A stretch of 64,000 nt of DNA from positions 930,001 through 994,000 of the forward strand of contig NZ_CP033019.1 of NCBI RefSeq assembly GCF_003667705.1, written 5' to 3'. The notes beneath the pieces were generated by a model that saw only the letters and a list, made by a program, of their open reading frames with translations, was not told the origin of the DNA and made no database searches. How positions within the stretch are numbered: the first letter of the stretch is position 1; every line of letters begins with the position of its first letter. The DNA comes from Janthinobacterium agaricidamnosum. GTDB taxonomy: Bacteria; Pseudomonadota; Gammaproteobacteria; Burkholderiales; Burkholderiaceae_D. A program made the translations under genes and the position numbers. Positions 1 to 8,199 of this stretch are shown piece after piece.

Positions 1-503
1 GCATCCTGGTGGAAACGACGACCGACCTGGAACCGCTGGCCGTGGCCAAGCTGGTCAAGTCCCTGGCCGAGAAAGAACAGCCGCAACTGATCATCCTGGG
101 CAAGCAGGCGATCGATGACGACAGCAACCAGACGGGCCAGATGCTCGCTGCCCTGCTGGGTTGGCCGCAAGCCACGTTCGCTTCGAAAGTCGTGCTGGAA
201 GATGGCAAAGTCACCGTCACGCGCGAAGTCGACGGCGGCCTGGAAACCCTGGCATTGACCTTGCCAGCGATCATCACCACCGACCTGCGTCTGAACGAGC
301 CACGCTATGTGACCTTGCCGAACATCATGAAGGCAAAGAAAAAGCCGCTCGAGACCGTCAAGCCGGAAGACCTGGGCGTCGATGTTGCGCCACGCCTGAA
401 GACCCTGAAAGTCGTCGAGCCAGCCAAGCGCTCGGCCGGCATCAAGGTGCCGGACGTCGCCACCCTGGTCGCCAAGCTGCGTACCGAAGCCAAAGTCATC
501 TAA
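1..503 (+). CDS. etfB: Electron transfer flavoprotein subunit beta (5' end cut by window)
   Basis: C-terminal part of the ETF beta subunit, the AMP-binding partner of EtfA that passes electrons from acyl-CoA dehydrogenases to ETF-ubiquinone oxidoreductase. The reading frame is open from base 3 and shows [16 protein letters not shown] and later [19 protein letters not shown], both characteristic of EtfB. About 166 residues are visible. The family is near 250, so roughly a third is missing upstream of the window. etfA follows after 42 bases in the same direction and an acyl-CoA dehydrogenase after that, the usual beta-oxidation context. Stop TAA at 501-503. The internal ATG/GTG codons are not the true start. 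Confidence 0.95.
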   Translation, partial: ILVETTTDLEPLAVAKLVKSLAEKEQPQLIILGKQAIDDDSNQTGQMLAALLGWPQATFASKVVLEDGKVTVTREVDGGLETLALTLPAIITTDLRLNEPRYVTLPNIMKAKKKPLETVKPEDLGVDVAPRLKTLKVVEPAKRSAGIKVPDVATLVAKLRTEAKVI

Positions 504-545
504 GCGCGGCCTCGCCGTTTATCCAGAACAATTACAGGACACATC

Positions 546-1478
546 ATGGTCGCATTAGTTATTGCTGAACACGACAACGCTACCTTAAAGGGCAGCACCC
601 ACCACACCGTGACCGCGGCTGCCCAGTGCGGCGGCGACGTGCACGTACTGGTCGCAGGTTCGAACGCCTCGGCTGCCGCCGCTGCCGCCGCGCAAATCGC
701 CGGCGTGACGAAAGTCATCGTGGCCGACGCGCCATACTTTGCCGACGGCCTGGCCGAAAACGTGGCCGAGCAAGTGCTGGCCATCGCCGGCAACTACAGC
801 CACATCCTGGCGCCAGCCACCGCCTACGGCAAGAACATCCTGCCGCGCGTGGCCGCCAAGCTGGACGTGGCGCAAATCTCGGAAATCACCAAGGTCGATT
901 CCCCGGACACCTTCGAGCGCCCAATCTACGCCGGTAACGCCATTGCCACCGTGCAATCTGGCGACAAGGTCAAGGTCATCACCGTGCGCACCACCGGTTT
1001 CGACGCCGCTGCCGCCACCGGCGGTTCGGCTGCCACGGAAACCGTCGCTGCCGTTGGCGACAATGGCAAATCGGCCTTCGTGGGCCGCGAACTGGCCAAG
1101 TCCGACCGTCCTGAACTGACCGCCGCGAAAATCATCGTGTCGGGCGGCCGTGGCATGGGTTCGGCCGAGAACTTCCACATCCTGGAACCGCTGGCCGACA
1201 AGCTGGGCGCCGCCATGGGTGCTTCGCGCGCCGCCGTCGACGCCGGCTTCGTGCCGAACGACTGGCAAGTGGGCCAGACGGGCAAGATCGTCGCGCCATC
1301 GCTGTACATCGCCGTCGGCATCTCGGGCGCGATCCAGCATCTGGCCGGCATGAAAGACTCGAAGACCATCGTCGCCATCAACAAGGATCCGGAAGCGCCG
1401 ATCTTTGCCGTGGCCGACTACGGCATCGTGGGCGATCTGTTCGAGATCGTGCCGCAACTGGTCAAAGAACTGGGCTAA
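546..1478 (+). CDS. etfA: Electron transfer flavoprotein subunit alpha
   Basis: FAD-carrying alpha subunit of electron transfer flavoprotein, 310 aa, the usual size. The N-terminal ETF domain (about 1-185) is followed by the FAD domain, where SGGRGMGS (about residues 198-205), GQTGKIVAP (about 243-251), [11 protein letters not shown] and [11 protein letters not shown] are textbook EtfA motifs. The ATG at 546 is preceded by AGGA. It forms an operon with etfB. A rho-independent terminator-like hairpin lies about 190 bases downstream at 1671, before the acyl-CoA dehydrogenase, so the latter may have its own promoter. It works in the cytoplasm as a heterodimer with EtfB. Confidence 0.97.
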   Translation: MVALVIAEHDNATLKGSTHHTVTAAAQCGGDVHVLVAGSNASAAAAAAAQIAGVTKVIVADAPYFADGLAENVAEQVLAIAGNYSHILAPATAYGKNILPRVAAKLDVAQISEITKVDSPDTFERPIYAGNAIATVQSGDKVKVITVRTTGFDAAAATGGSAATETVAAVGDNGKSAFVGRELAKSDRPELTAAKIIVSGGRGMGSAENFHILEPLADKLGAAMGASRAAVDAGFVPNDWQVGQTGKIVAPSLYIAVGISGAIQHLAGMKDSKTIVAINKDPEAPIFAVADYGIVGDLFEIVPQLVKELG

Positions 1479-1502
1479 GTCTCGCCCGATCCGGTTTTGT
1501 GT

Positions 1503-1663
1503 AGAGCGTATTCCGGTAGGGAGCGTCTGCAGCAGATTGTTCATCGGAAGTGCGGACAAGGCGCGAGGAGGACGCATGGATATCCATGCTACGACGAGCA
1601 ACGCCGTCCCCGCTTTCGAGGGGCTGTCTGCTGCTGATGTATTCTTCTACCGGGATACGCTCT
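1503..1663. repeat. Nested inverted-repeat element in the etfA/acyl-CoA dehydrogenase gap
   Basis: Seventeen-base arms at 1503-1519 and 1647-1663 are inverted copies with one mismatch (AGAGCGTATTCCGGTAG against the complement of CTACCGGGATACGCTCT). Centred inside is a perfect 16-base palindrome GCATGGATATCCATGC at 1574-1589. The 160-base unit is not coding in any convincing way and resembles small non-autonomous palindromic elements. No flanking target duplication was found. Confidence 0.55.
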
Positions 1664-1670
1664 TACTACA

Positions 1671-1717
1671 AAGCCACGCCGGCCCGCCCCACACGGCGAG
1701 CCGCGCGTGGCTTTTTT
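1671..1717 (+). terminator. Terminator-like hairpin downstream of etfBA
   Basis: Arms AAGCCACGC (1671-1679) and GCGTGGCTT (1705-1713) are perfect complements, and the right arm runs into TTTTTT. It stands only about 15 bases before the next ATG (1731), so it ends etfBA transcription or acts as an attenuator in front of the acyl-CoA dehydrogenase. Confidence 0.6.
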
Positions 1718-1730
1718 CTTGGAGAAATAG

Positions 1731-3521
1731 ATGAGCTATCAAGCCCCGCTGAAAGACATGTTGTTCGTCATGAACGAACTGGCCGGCCTGGCCGAAATCC
1801 ATACTTTGCCTGGCTGCGAAGACGCGACACCCGACACGGCCGAAGCCGTGCTGGAAGAAAACGCCAAGTTCTGCGGCGGCGTGGTGGCCCCTTTGAACGG
1901 CCCCAGCGACAAGGAACCGAGCTTCTGGCACGACGGCCAGGTCACGACCTCGAAAGGCTTCAAGGAAGCGTTCAAGGCCTACGGCGAAGCGGGCTGGCAG
2001 GGCGTGCAGCATCCGACGGAATTTGGCGGCCAGGGCTTGCCCAAGCTGCTGGCCACGCCCTGCATCGAAATGCTCAATTCGGCCAGCATCTCGTTCGCCC
2101 TGGTGGCCCTGCTGTCGGACGGCGCCATCGAAGCGCTGCTGACGGCCGGCAGCGACGCGCAAAAAGCGACGTACCTGGAAAACCTGGTGTCGGGCAAGTG
2201 GACGGGCACCATGAACCTGACTGAGCCGCAGGCGGGCTCCGACCTGGCCGCCGTGCGCACGCGCGCCGTGCCGCAGGACGATGGCACCTATAAAGTCTTT
2301 GGCACGAAGATTTTCATCACGTACGGCGAACACGACATGGCGAAAAACATCGTCCATCTGGTGCTGGCCCGCACGCCGGACGCACCGGCCGGCGTAAAAG
2401 GCATTTCGCTGTTCATCGTGCCGAAATTCCTCGTCAATGCGGACGGCAGCCTCGGCGCGCGCAATGACGCGCACTGCGTATCCATCGAGCACAAACTCGG
2501 CATCAAGGCCAGCCCCACGGCCGTGCTGCAGTTCGGCGACCACGGCGGCGCCATCGGCACCCTGGTGGGCGAGGAAAACCGCGGCCTCGAATACATGTTC
2601 ATCATGATGAACGCGGCCCGCTTCGGCGTGGGCTTGCAGGGCATCGGCCTGGCCGAGCGCGCCTACCAGCAGGCCGTGGCATTCGCCAAGGACCGCGTGC
2701 AGTCGCGCGACCTGGCCGGTTCCGCCGGTCCGGTCTCCATCATCCACCACCCGGACGTGCGCCGCATGCTGATGTCCATGCGCTCGCAGACGGAGGCGGC
2801 GCGCGCGCTGGCCTACGTGGGCGCGGCCATCAGCGACGTGGCACACCACCATCCGGACGCCGACGTGCGCGCGGAAAGCCTGGCGACGTACGAATACCTG
2901 GTGCCCGTGATCAAGGGCTGGGCCACGGAAATGTCGCAGGACGTCACGCGCGACGGCGTGCAAGTGCACGGCGGCATGGGTTTCATCGAAGAGACGGGAG
3001 CCGCCCAGCATTACCGTGACGCCAAGATCCTGACGATCTACGAAGGCACGACGGCCATCCAGGCGAACGACCTCGTGGGCCGCAAGACGGTGCGCGACGG
3101 CGGCGCCGTGGCAAAAGCCATCATCGCCCAGGTGCGCGCTACGGAAGCCCAGCTGGGCGAACTGACCGGCGCCGACTTCCAGGCCATGCAGCGCCACCTG
3201 GCCGAAGGCAGCGCCGCGCTGGAAGCCGTGGTCGAGTATGTGGTGGCGAACATGAAGACGGACATCAAGGCCGTGTTCGCGGGCAGCGTGCCGTATCTGA
3301 AGCTGGCCGGCATCGTGCTGGGCGGCTGGCAAATGGCGCGCGCGGCCATCGTGGCGCAGCAAAAGCTGGGAGAGGGCAGCGGCGACGCATCGTTCTACAA
3401 GGCAAAAATCGCCACGGCCCGCTTCTTTGCCGACCACATCCTGTCTCAGGCACCGGGCTTGCGCGCCACCATCATCGACGGCAGCGCCGGCGTGATGGCC
3501 TTGTCGGAAGAGCAGTTTTAA
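1731..3521 (+). CDS. Acyl-CoA dehydrogenase, long DmdC-like type
   Basis: FAD-dependent acyl-CoA dehydrogenase, 596 aa, in the long subclass that includes 3-methylmercaptopropionyl-CoA dehydrogenase (DmdC) and related enzymes with an extra C-terminal domain. N-terminal, middle (FGTKIFITYGEHDMA) and C-terminal dehydrogenase domains occupy about residues 40-460. The C-terminal IYEGTTAIQANDL motif contains Glu438, at the position where many family members carry the catalytic base. The last 120 residues are the extra domain. ATG 1731 has GGAG nine bases upstream. It lies just after etfBA, its likely electron acceptor. The substrate cannot be told from sequence: DmdC-like annotation is common and need not mean sulfur substrates. 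Confidence 0.9.
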   Translation: MSYQAPLKDMLFVMNELAGLAEIHTLPGCEDATPDTAEAVLEENAKFCGGVVAPLNGPSDKEPSFWHDGQVTTSKGFKEAFKAYGEAGWQGVQHPTEFGGQGLPKLLATPCIEMLNSASISFALVALLSDGAIEALLTAGSDAQKATYLENLVSGKWTGTMNLTEPQAGSDLAAVRTRAVPQDDGTYKVFGTKIFITYGEHDMAKNIVHLVLARTPDAPAGVKGISLFIVPKFLVNADGSLGARNDAHCVSIEHKLGIKASPTAVLQFGDHGGAIGTLVGEENRGLEYMFIMMNAARFGVGLQGIGLAERAYQQAVAFAKDRVQSRDLAGSAGPVSIIHHPDVRRMLMSMRSQTEAARALAYVGAAISDVAHHHPDADVRAESLATYEYLVPVIKGWATEMSQDVTRDGVQVHGGMGFIEETGAAQHYRDAKILTIYEGTTAIQANDLVGRKTVRDGGAVAKAIIAQVRATEAQLGELTGADFQAMQRHLAEGSAALEAVVEYVVANMKTDIKAVFAGSVPYLKLAGIVLGGWQMARAAIVAQQKLGEGSGDASFYKAKIATARFFADHILSQAPGLRATIIDGSAGVMALSEEQF

Positions 3522-3523
3522 GC

Positions 3524-3587
3524 GGGGTCAGACCCCCTCGTCCGCTAACGCCGAGTTTGGCGTTGGCATTGTTGAGGGTCTGACCCC
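3524..3587. repeat. REP-like palindromic element (GGGGTCAGACCCC family), copy 1
   Basis: A 64-base element that begins GGGGTCAGACCCC and ends GGGTCTGACCCC in inverted orientation. Its interior and length match the element at 60248-60311 (shared GCGTTGGC and TTGTTGAGGGTCTGACCCCA). It starts two bases after the dehydrogenase stop codon. Confidence 0.7.
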
Positions 3588-3616
3588 AGCAGTGTGCTGA
3601 AGACCCGCAGAAGGCA

Positions 3617-3652
3617 AAAAAAGCGCTGGAGATCGCTCTCCAGCGCTTTTTT
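3617..3652. terminator. Strong bidirectional terminator
   Basis: A perfect stem AAAAAAGCGCTGGAG / CTCCAGCGCTTTTTT with a six-base loop. A- and T-tracts on both sides allow termination in both directions, for the plus-strand dehydrogenase and the convergent minus-strand gene at 3756. Confidence 0.85.
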
Positions 3653-3672
3653 AAACCACAAAGACAAATGCC

Positions 3673-3738
3673 GGGGTCAGACCCGCCGGGGGAATGTGCG
3701 CCAATGGCGCGCATTCCGATCCCACAGGGACTGACCCC
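3673..3738. repeat. REP-like palindromic element, copy 2
   Basis: Outer arms GGGGTCAGACCC and GGGACTGACCCC, with an inner hairpin GGAATGTGCGCC / GGCGCGCATTCC. It shares the ends with the copies at 3524 and 60248 but has a different interior. Confidence 0.6.
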
Positions 3739-3755
3739 AGATTTACTCTGCGTTC

Positions 3756-4382
3756 TTAGCGGCGGGCGATGCCGTTGCCCGAATTGCGTACCAAGTCGCC
3801 AGCCGCGAGGCCAGGATCCTGGTCAAACGCGAAATCGGCCTTGGCGCCCGTTTCGTATTGCACGGTGACGGTCCAGGTCTTGGCGTTCTTCATGTGGCCT
3901 TCGACTTGCTTGCCTGCGTAGGCGCCGCCAGCGGCGCCGGCCAGGGTGGCCAGGTCCTTGCCGCGTCCGCCGCCGACCTGGCGGCCCAGCAGGGCGCCGG
4001 CCACGCCGCCGCCGATCATGCCCAGTGCGCCGCCCTCACCGGCTTTTTCAGTGACGTTGACTGCCAGTACCTTGCCGCAATCGGCGCAAATCTGATGCTG
4101 CGGCTGCTTGGAGGGCTGGCTGGCGTAGGAGTTGCCCGCCTTTTGCGCGGCCTTGGCATTGATGATGGCCTGGTCGTATTCGCCCTTGGCGTCGCGCAGG
4201 CATTGCATGCGGGCTTTCGAGCTGCTTTCTTCTGCGCACAATTTCTTGTCGTCCGCATAGCGGGTGTTGGCTTGCTTCGTGTCGTACGCGTATTGCGCCT
4301 TCGGCGACAGGTTTTGCGCGAAGGCGGATGTGCTGAACAGGGCCGTGACGGCGACTGCGAGGATGAGCGGGCGACGAATCAT
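3756..4382 (-). CDS. Glycine-zipper periplasmic protein (17 kDa surface antigen-like)
   Basis: 208 aa exported protein. A signal peptide (about residues 1-22, ending AFA before QNL) lacks a lipobox Cys, so it is probably soluble or periplasmic rather than a lipoprotein. The middle (25-75) is charged. Cys residues at 'LCAEE', 'QCLRD' and 'CADCG' could form disulfides or bind metal. A glycine-zipper segment (GGALGMIGGGVAGALLGRQVGGG, then GAAGGAYAGKQVE) occupies about 115-160 and matches the 2TM glycine-zipper/Rickettsia 17 kDa antigen family. The C-terminus is a short beta-rich domain. Glycine-zipper proteins associate with membranes, but the exact role here is unknown. ATG at 4382 is preceded by AAGGAG on the minus strand. 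Confidence 0.75.
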   Translation of the reverse strand: MIRRPLILAVAVTALFSTSAFAQNLSPKAQYAYDTKQANTRYADDKKLCAEESSSKARMQCLRDAKGEYDQAIINAKAAQKAGNSYASQPSKQPQHQICADCGKVLAVNVTEKAGEGGALGMIGGGVAGALLGRQVGGGRGKDLATLAGAAGGAYAGKQVEGHMKNAKTWTVTVQYETGAKADFAFDQDPGLAAGDLVRNSGNGIARR

Positions 4383-4516
4383 GATCTTCTCCTTGGGGTG
4401 TTAAATGAGCCAGTAATGTCGGCATTGTGAATGCAGTATAGAGGAAAATCATGATTGCTTACCAACACTTACATGTGCGTGCGGGGCGACGGATTGATGT
4501 AATTTCCATGCGGAAA

Positions 4517-4951
4517 TTAACCGTAGGCGCCGCCTGTGTACAGCAAGTCGAACAGGCGCGCCATGGTGGCGATCAGCACGCCCGCGCCTAGCATCAAGGT
4601 AGCGACCAGCACCACGGCCAGGGGCCAGCCCGTGTCCGACGCGCGGCTTGATGCGGCATTGTAGCGGGCGTCCCACTTGTCGTCCGGCATCAGGCCCAGC
4701 ACCAGCGCTTCCAGGAAGCCGCCCAGGGCGGACAGGGTCAGCGGCAATATCTGATAAAACCAGTCCGCCTCGGGAAACAGCTGATGCAGCAGCGCGCTGG
4801 CGGGCAGGGCGGCCAGGTGTAGCCAGCCCCAGCGGTCTTTGGCGCCGTGCAGGTAAAAGCGGTGTGCGCCCAGCGTGCCCAGCAAAAAGGCCAGCAGGGT
4901 GGTGAATGCCTTGTTCTTGTGCGACTGTTGCAAAATGGTAGCGGTGGTCAT
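4517..4951 (-). CDS. TM2-domain membrane protein
   Basis: 144 aa inner-membrane protein. The N-terminal motif FLLGTLGAHRFYLHGAKDRWG is the TM2-domain signature (GxxGxHRFYxG). Three to four hydrophobic stretches follow (about 17-35, 45-62, 70-90 and 112-135), so it is somewhat longer than the minimal two-helix family. The function of bacterial TM2 proteins is unknown. It stands alone on the minus strand upstream of, and divergent from, the rpsP operon. Confidence 0.8.
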   Translation of the reverse strand: MTTATILQQSHKNKAFTTLLAFLLGTLGAHRFYLHGAKDRWGWLHLAALPASALLHQLFPEADWFYQILPLTLSALGGFLEALVLGLMPDDKWDARYNAASSRASDTGWPLAVVLVATLMLGAGVLIATMARLFDLLYTGGAYG

Positions 4952-5158
4952 GGGACTCCAGAATTGCTCATCAGTAAAGATTGCCAGTATCGGTCATTGC
5001 CTCGCACAACGATAGCACTTTCCTGTGGCGTTTATGCAATGATTTCGCCTGAGTTCAAGCCATGGCCGGCACGATAGACGCAGACGCCTATTGCGTCTTC
5101 GGCCCTGACTGGTCATAATGTTTGATTAGCCCAAATTACACGCCCGTCATCATAACGC

Positions 5159-5188
5159 TTGCTGCCTGGCGGTAAAGCGCGCTATAAT
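5159..5188 (+). promoter_or_regulatory. Sigma70-type promoter of the rpsP operon
   Basis: TTGCTG (5159-5164), an 18-base spacer and a perfect TATAAT (5183-5188), about 40 bases before the rpsP ATG at 5229. A GC-rich stretch follows the -10 box (GCGGC), as is common in ribosomal-protein promoters. Confidence 0.75.
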
Positions 5189-5228
5189 TTGCGGCTTTTT
5201 CCGCCTCAGCACACTTTTTGGAAATATT

Positions 5229-5480
5229 ATGGTCGTTATTCGTTTAGCTCGTGGAGGCGCCAAGAAGCGCCCGTTCTTCAACATCGTCGCTACTGATTCG
5301 CGCAATCGCCGCGATGGTCGCTTCATTGAGCGTATCGGTTTTTACAACCCGATGGCGCAAGGTGGCGAAGTTCCACTGCGTATCACCGCAGACCGTCTGG
5401 CCTACTGGCAAGGCGTTGGCGCACAATTGTCGCCAACCGTTGCTCGCCTGGTAGCCAGCAACAACAAAGCAGCAGCTTAA
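5229..5480 (+). CDS. rpsP: 30S ribosomal protein S16
   Basis: 83 aa, the normal size. [20 protein letters not shown] and the following [17 protein letters not shown] are diagnostic S16 motifs. It is part of the 30S subunit body and the first gene of the conserved rpsP-rimM-trmD-rplS operon. The ATG is preceded by GGAAATATT. A promoter is visible at 5159-5188. Confidence 0.99.
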   Translation: MVVIRLARGGAKKRPFFNIVATDSRNRRDGRFIERIGFYNPMAQGGEVPLRITADRLAYWQGVGAQLSPTVARLVASNNKAAA

Positions 5481-5493
5481 TTAGATCACTGGT

Positions 5494-6051
5494 TTGACGG
5501 TCAAGACTGCATCCGGGGTGAAAGTCCCCGATGACCTGGTACAGGTAGGCTATGTCTCCGGTGCTTATGGCATCGCTGGCGGAGTCAGGATCACTCCTTT
5601 CTCCGACGATGCGGATGCATTATTAAGCGTCAAAACCTGGTGGTTTGATAAACCGACCTTGCATGATGTTCAAGTCAGGCAAGCGAAGTTACACGGCGGC
5701 GACGTCGTGGCCCAGCTGGTGGGTGTGGTCGGGCGGGATGCCGCAGAAGCGCTGAAAGGCGTGTCTGTGCAAATTCCGCGTAGCCATTTCCCGACGCTGT
5801 CGGCCGATGAATTTTATTGGTCCGATCTGATCGGACTGACAGTCGAGAATTTGCAAGGCGAGTGCCTCGGCACAGTGCACGACATGATGAGCAATGGTCC
5901 GCAGTCGATCTTGCGCGTTACGCCCGTCGCCAGTGCCGATGAGACCGTTGAAAAGGCGCCTGAGCGCCTGATCCCGTTTGTTGGCCAGTTTGTCATTAAC
6001 GTTGACAAGGCTGCCAGCAAGATCACGGTCGACTGGGGCCTCGATTATTAA
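5494..6051 (+). CDS. rimM: Ribosome maturation factor RimM
   Basis: 185 aa 30S assembly factor that binds S19 and helps head-domain maturation. The N-terminal beta-barrel shows VGYVSGAYGIAGGVRI (the G-x-hGhxGxh signature), and the C-terminal PRC-barrel holds FYWSDLIGLTV and RLIPFVGQFVINVD. The start is uncertain: the reading frame opens with TTG at 5494, 13 bases after the rpsP stop. No ATG lies between it and the conserved core, and GTG 5518 is an alternative that would remove eight residues. No strong Shine-Dalgarno is seen, so coupling to rpsP translation is likely. Confidence 0.95.
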   Translation: MTVKTASGVKVPDDLVQVGYVSGAYGIAGGVRITPFSDDADALLSVKTWWFDKPTLHDVQVRQAKLHGGDVVAQLVGVVGRDAAEALKGVSVQIPRSHFPTLSADEFYWSDLIGLTVENLQGECLGTVHDMMSNGPQSILRVTPVASADETVEKAPERLIPFVGQFVINVDKAASKITVDWGLDY

Positions 6052-6101
6052 ACCGCCTGCGCATAACTTTGCGCCGGGCAAACGTTGCAGGATGGTGAGC
6101 G

Positions 6102-6848
6102 ATGCAATTTGATGTCGTGACCCTGTTCCCGGAAATGTTTGCCGCGCTGACGCAGTCGGGTGTGACCCGGCGCGCCTTCGAGCAGGGGAAATGTGGCTTG
6201 TCCTTGTGGAATCCCCGTGATTTCACGACCGACAATCACCGTACCGTGGATGACCGCCCCTATGGCGGCGGCCCCGGCATGGTGATGATGGCCCGTCCCC
6301 TCGAAGCGACAATTAATGCCGCCAAGCAACGCCAGGCCGAATTGGGACTGGCGGCGCCCCGCGTGGTGTTCATGTCGCCGCAAGGCCGTCCGCTGACGCA
6401 CGCGCGCGTCACGCAGCTGAAAGCCGAGCCTGGCCTGGTGATCCTGTGTGGCCGCTATGAAGCCGTGGACCAGCGTTTGCTGGACCGTTGCGTCGACGAG
6501 GAAATCAGCATGGGCGACTTCGTCCTGTCGGGCGGTGAATTGCCCGCCATGGCGCTGATGGATGCGGTGATCCGCCTGTTGCCCGGTGTCTTGAACACGG
6601 AGGCATCGGCCATCGAGGACAGCTTCGTCAATGGCTTGCTCGATTCGCCGCACTACACGCGGCCGGAAACATATGAAGGCATGGCCGTGCCGCCCGTCTT
6701 GATGGGTGGCAATCATGCCGAGATCGTCAAGTGGCGCCGCCAGCGCATGCTGGAAGCGACCGCGACAAAGCGGCCTGATCTGTTGGTCAGTGCGCGTGCC
6801 GCCGGCTTGCTCAGCAAGACCGACGAAAAATTCTTGGCCAGCCTGTAA
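6102..6848 (+). CDS. trmD: tRNA (guanine(37)-N1)-methyltransferase
   Basis: 248 aa SPOUT-fold enzyme that methylates G37 of tRNAs reading CNN codons and so prevents +1 frameshifting. Visible motifs are [11 protein letters not shown] at the N-terminus, GGGPGMVMM, the trefoil-knot SAM site ([22 protein letters not shown] in the variant form [11 protein letters not shown]) and the C-terminal YTRPE. The ATG at 6102 follows a GGTGAG sequence. It is third in the ribosomal operon, 50 bases after rimM. Confidence 0.98.
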   Translation: MQFDVVTLFPEMFAALTQSGVTRRAFEQGKCGLSLWNPRDFTTDNHRTVDDRPYGGGPGMVMMARPLEATINAAKQRQAELGLAAPRVVFMSPQGRPLTHARVTQLKAEPGLVILCGRYEAVDQRLLDRCVDEEISMGDFVLSGGELPAMALMDAVIRLLPGVLNTEASAIEDSFVNGLLDSPHYTRPETYEGMAVPPVLMGGNHAEIVKWRRQRMLEATATKRPDLLVSARAAGLLSKTDEKFLASL

Positions 6849-6979
6849 GCCGTCTCCGGACGGCCGGCAGGGTGGCCAGTAGTGCCGGGCATGTTGCCCA
6901 TATTGTGTTACCCATCCTCTACCGGGCGGATACTTGCTATCCACAGTGCGCCGGCATGATGGTTTTCGGAGTTATAAAA

Positions 6980-7363
6980 ATGGACTTAATTCAACAATTA
7001 GAGCAGGAAGAAATTGCTCGTCTGGGTAAAACCATTCCTGAATTCGCACCAGGCGATACCGTTATCGTCAGCGTCAACGTAGTCGAAGGCACGCGCAAGC
7101 GCGCCCAGGCTTACGAAGGCGTCGTTATCTCCCGTCGTAACCGTGGCCTGAACTCGAACTTCATCGTTCGCAAGATCTCGTCCGGCGAAGGCGTTGAGCG
7201 TACGTTCCAACTGTACTCGCCGCTGATCGCTTCGATCGAAGTGAAACGCCGTGGTGATGTTCGCCGCGCCAAGCTGTACTATCTGCGTGAGCGTTCGGGT
7301 AAATCGGCGCGTATCAAAGAAAAATTGCCAAACCGCCGCGTTGTGGCGAAAGCAAGCGCGTAA
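6980..7363 (+). CDS. rplS: 50S ribosomal protein L19
   Basis: 127 aa L19, located at the 30S-50S interface. The start is set at ATG 6980 ([16 protein letters not shown]), preceded by CGGAG. A longer frame running back to 6872 is not conserved L19 sequence. [19 protein letters not shown] and [19 protein letters not shown] are family signatures. Last gene of the operon; a terminator follows immediately. Confidence 0.99.
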   Translation: MDLIQQLEQEEIARLGKTIPEFAPGDTVIVSVNVVEGTRKRAQAYEGVVISRRNRGLNSNFIVRKISSGEGVERTFQLYSPLIASIEVKRRGDVRRAKLYYLRERSGKSARIKEKLPNRRVVAKASA

Positions 7364-7382
7364 TATCAGCGTCTGCGTTGGG

Positions 7383-7414
7383 AAAAGGGGTACCGTATTG
7401 GTGCCCCTTTTTTT
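7383..7414 (+). terminator. Terminator of the rpsP-rplS operon
   Basis: AAAAGGGGTACC, loop GTATT, GGTGCCCC, then seven T residues. The stem contains one mismatch. It sits 20 bases after the rplS stop and before the next ATG at 7429. Confidence 0.85.
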
Positions 7415-7428
7415 ATTCTGAATTGCTA

Positions 7429-8103
7429 ATGGGACAAGCTGCCATGGCCACCATCGCATTTGATCCAAAACAACTCGCCATCGATTCGATCGCCGGCGAG
7501 GCGGCGCTGGACGCCGTGCGCCTGACGCCGGACTGGCTGCGCCAGCGCCTGGCCGAACAGCCTGACTGGCAGCCCGAGATCACCCAGGATTTCCTCTCCG
7601 CCCGCGCCGTGCCCGTGCGCGCCGCCGTCCTCATTCCCCTGGTGCAGCGGCCGCAGGGCTTGACCATTTTGCTGACCATGCGCACGGACCACCTGAGCAG
7701 CCATGCGGGCCAGGTCAGTTTTCCCGGCGGTCGCAGCGAGCCGTTCGATGGCTCGCCCGTGGCCACGGCCTTGCGCGAAACGGAAGAAGAAGTGGGCCTG
7801 GCGCGCGAGCACATCGAAGTGCTGGGCTGCCTGCCCGACTACCTGACGGGCACCGGCTACCAGGTCACGCCCGTGGTGGGCCTGGTAACGCCGCCGTTCG
7901 AACTGCGCGCCGACCCGTCCGAGGTGGCGGAAATCTTCGAAGTGCCGCTGGCCTTCCTCATGGATGGCATCAACCATCAGCGCCTGTCGGTGGAATTGCC
8001 GGGCGGACGGCGCTCGTTCTACGCCATGCCGTACGAGCGCTTCTACATTTGGGGCGCCACGGCCGGCATGCTGCGCAATCTGTTTCACCTGCTGCGCGCG
8101 TAA
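7429..8103 (+). CDS. nudL: CoA pyrophosphatase, Nudix family (NudL type)
   Basis: 224 aa from ATG 7429 (ATG 7444 would give 219 aa). Nudix hydrolases of this type split CoA into 3',5'-ADP and phosphopantetheine. The NudL/UPF0035 signature LTMRTDHLSSHAGQVSFPGG leads straight into the Nudix box GGRSEPFDGSPVATALRET followed by EEEVGL, with the metal-binding Glu residues retained. An upstream extension of the frame reads through the rplS terminator and is rejected. The neighbours suggest a housekeeping role. Confidence 0.88.
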   Translation: MGQAAMATIAFDPKQLAIDSIAGEAALDAVRLTPDWLRQRLAEQPDWQPEITQDFLSARAVPVRAAVLIPLVQRPQGLTILLTMRTDHLSSHAGQVSFPGGRSEPFDGSPVATALRETEEEVGLAREHIEVLGCLPDYLTGTGYQVTPVVGLVTPPFELRADPSEVAEIFEVPLAFLMDGINHQRLSVELPGGRRSFYAMPYERFYIWGATAGMLRNLFHLLRA

Positions 8104-8199
8104 AATGGCGCCGCGCACGTAATAAGTTTGATTCCAGCACGGCACTGCGCTATCGTAGCGGGCATTGCGGTATTGCTGAAAAAGACAAAAGGACGTTTG

